From contig SVMB01000003.1 in NCBI GenBank assembly GCA_015067675.1, forward strand, positions 1 through 64,000: a stretch of DNA of 64,000 nucleotides, in the 5' to 3' direction. The notes under the pieces were generated by a model, which had not been told where the DNA came from, searched no databases, and saw only the letters and a program-made list of their open reading frames with translations. Origin of the DNA: Oscillospiraceae bacterium. Its GTDB lineage: Bacteria > Bacillota > Clostridia > Oscillospirales > QAMX01. This document shows positions 62,739 to 64,000 of the stretch, one piece after another (position 1 is the first letter of the stretch; the number at the start of each line of letters is the position of its first letter). Both the position numbers and the translations under genes were made by a program.

Positions 62739-63481
62739 TTTGCCGCCTCCTCTGTGTTTTCGGCGTCCTCAGCCGTGTTATTATCCTCAATCGGGAAGAA
62801 AATCGCACCTGCAGCGGACGCCGCCACAGCACAGATGATGATTGTGATCGCCTCGGAGAGTGAGTTGAGTACCGGAGCCCAGGTCATCAGGCAGGAAAGT
62901 CCCACGGCGATGAGTACCACGATCAGCACCCGCCGGTCACGCTTTGCCGGCGGCAGAATGATCGCCAGGAACATGCCGTAGAGCGCAAGGCCCATCACCG
63001 ACGTCACAAACGTCGGCAAAAGCGTGCCGGCCGTTGCACCCAGGAACGTACCAAGACTCCAGCCTATGTAGGGCAGCGTCATCAGACCCAGGAAATAGAT
63101 CTTGCCGACGAGTCCCGGCTGACCGGAGGCCACCGCAAATATCTCATCGGTATTGGCAAATGCCATCCAGAGCCGGTCGATGAAACGCACACTGGGATGC
63201 AGCTTCTGCGACAGTGACAGCGACATCAGCGCATAGCGCAGGTTGATGACCAGTTGCGCCGTGGCAAGCTCCCAGAGTCCGCCGCCGCCCACCATGACCA
63301 GCAGGCCTGCAAACTGTCCTGCCGAGGTCAGATTCGTCATCGAAATGAGCAGGGAACCCAGCACCGGCAGTCCCTGCGCCACTGCCATCATGCCGAAGGT
63401 GAAGGATACCGAAAGGTACCCGAGGCCGATAGGGATACCGTGCCGCAAACCCGTACGATAATCGTTCTGGAACCGTTCCAT
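62735..63481 (-). CDS. AzlC-family branched-chain amino acid exporter subunit
   Basis: Start MERFQNDYRTGLRHGIPIGLGYLSVSFTFGMMAVAQGL; MTNLTSAGQFAGL, LATAQLVINLRYALMSLSL; ATGA overlap with azlD-like gene. Confidence 0.9.
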   Translation of the reverse strand: MERFQNDYRTGLRHGIPIGLGYLSVSFTFGMMAVAQGLPVLGSLLISMTNLTSAGQFAGLLVMVGGGGLWELATAQLVINLRYALMSLSLSQKLHPSVRFIDRLWMAFANTDEIFAVASGQPGLVGKIYFLGLMTLPYIGWSLGTFLGATAGTLLPTFVTSVMGLALYGMFLAIILPPAKRDRRVLIVVLIAVGLSCLMTWAPVLNSLSEAITIIICAVAASAAGAIFFPIEDNNTAEDAENTEEAAK

Positions 63482-63522
63482 GATTTCTTTTTCTCTCCTG
63501 TCTGTCCCGCACACGTCGATTC

Positions 63523-63551
63523 TTGACGCGCCCGGCGCTTTATGGTACTAT
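63523..63551 (+). promoter_or_regulatory. Promoter for the DUF2148-like gene
   Basis: TTGACG-17 nt-TACTAT. Confidence 0.5.
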
Positions 63552-63587
63552 AACGGTATACACCGATGCTATAGGGAGGTTTTTGAT

Positions 63588-64000
63588 ATGCTCATTACTT
63601 CTGCCCAGGCCGAATCCGCTGCCATCCTGCAGGCAGTTCAGGCCATGGCCGCCGCGGCACGCACCGCCCCCAAGACCCGCGGCTGGGATTATATGCACAC
63701 GCTCATCGTCACCGGCGACGATATTGAAACGCTGGCAGCCGAAATGGATCGTCTGTCCGCCGCTATGGATGCGCCGTCCTTTGCCCGCGATGCCGGGAAC
63801 CTGCGCAAATGCGGCGCAGTGCTGCTCATCGGCGTGGAAAACGTCAGCTACGGCCTGTCCGAGCGCTGCCAGTACTGCCACTATGAAAGCTGCGCCGCCC
63901 GCGAAGCCACCGACGGCGTCTGCGTCTACCCGTCCATCGATCTGGGCATTGCCATCGGCTCGGCGGTCAGCGTCGGCGCCGATCTGCGCATGGACAGCCG
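63588..64000 (+). CDS. Ferredoxin-domain-containing protein (DUF2148-like), truncated at window end
   Basis: Open frame from ATG at 63588 (after AGGGAGG) to the window edge; AAAARTAPKTRGWD, CGAVLLIGVENVSYGLSERCQYCHYESC. Confidence 0.78.
   Translation, partial: MLITSAQAESAAILQAVQAMAAAARTAPKTRGWDYMHTLIVTGDDIETLAAEMDRLSAAMDAPSFARDAGNLRKCGAVLLIGVENVSYGLSERCQYCHYESCAAREATDGVCVYPSIDLGIAIGSAVSVGADLRMDS

Overview
GC-rich bacterial chromosomal window with clostridial-type signals (T-box leader, sigma-A-like promoters, AGGAGG ribosome-binding sites). The affiliation to Oscillospirales/Ruminococcaceae is inference only. About 50 protein-coding genes are densely packed on both strands. I saw no rRNA, tRNA, CRISPR array, transposase or phage gene. 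The window is dominated by carbohydrate and small-molecule catabolism: PHP-domain hydrolases, Gfo/Idh/MocA oxidoreductase, many leaderless glycosidase-like proteins, two sialidase/BNR-like proteins, a 2-keto-3-deoxy-sugar kinase/KDPG aldolase/galactonate dehydratase module, and a DegT aminotransferase with two amidohydrolases. It also carries two MATE exporters, an orphan solute-binding lipoprotein beside a two-component system, an FHA-SEDS protein, metA, thiamine diphosphokinase, a peptide deformylase variant, AzlCD and a DUF2148-like ferredoxin-domain protein. The most striking locus is at 16685-19583 (- strand). There a sigma-A promoter and a complete T-box leader with terminator precede one ORF fusing a sugar-phosphate isomerase/epimerase TIM barrel to a long-chain acyl-CoA synthetase; no aminoacyl-tRNA synthetase or amino-acid gene lies downstream. 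Other notable items are a 13-bp perfect inverted repeat covering both -10 boxes of a divergent promoter pair (5446-5520), tandem ~843-aa glycosidase-like paralogs with an HTH-like N-terminus, and several structured noncoding repeats. One of these is an inverted pair flanking a 4-kb two-gene segment. All coordinates and alignments were made by eye. No homology search or folding program was run.
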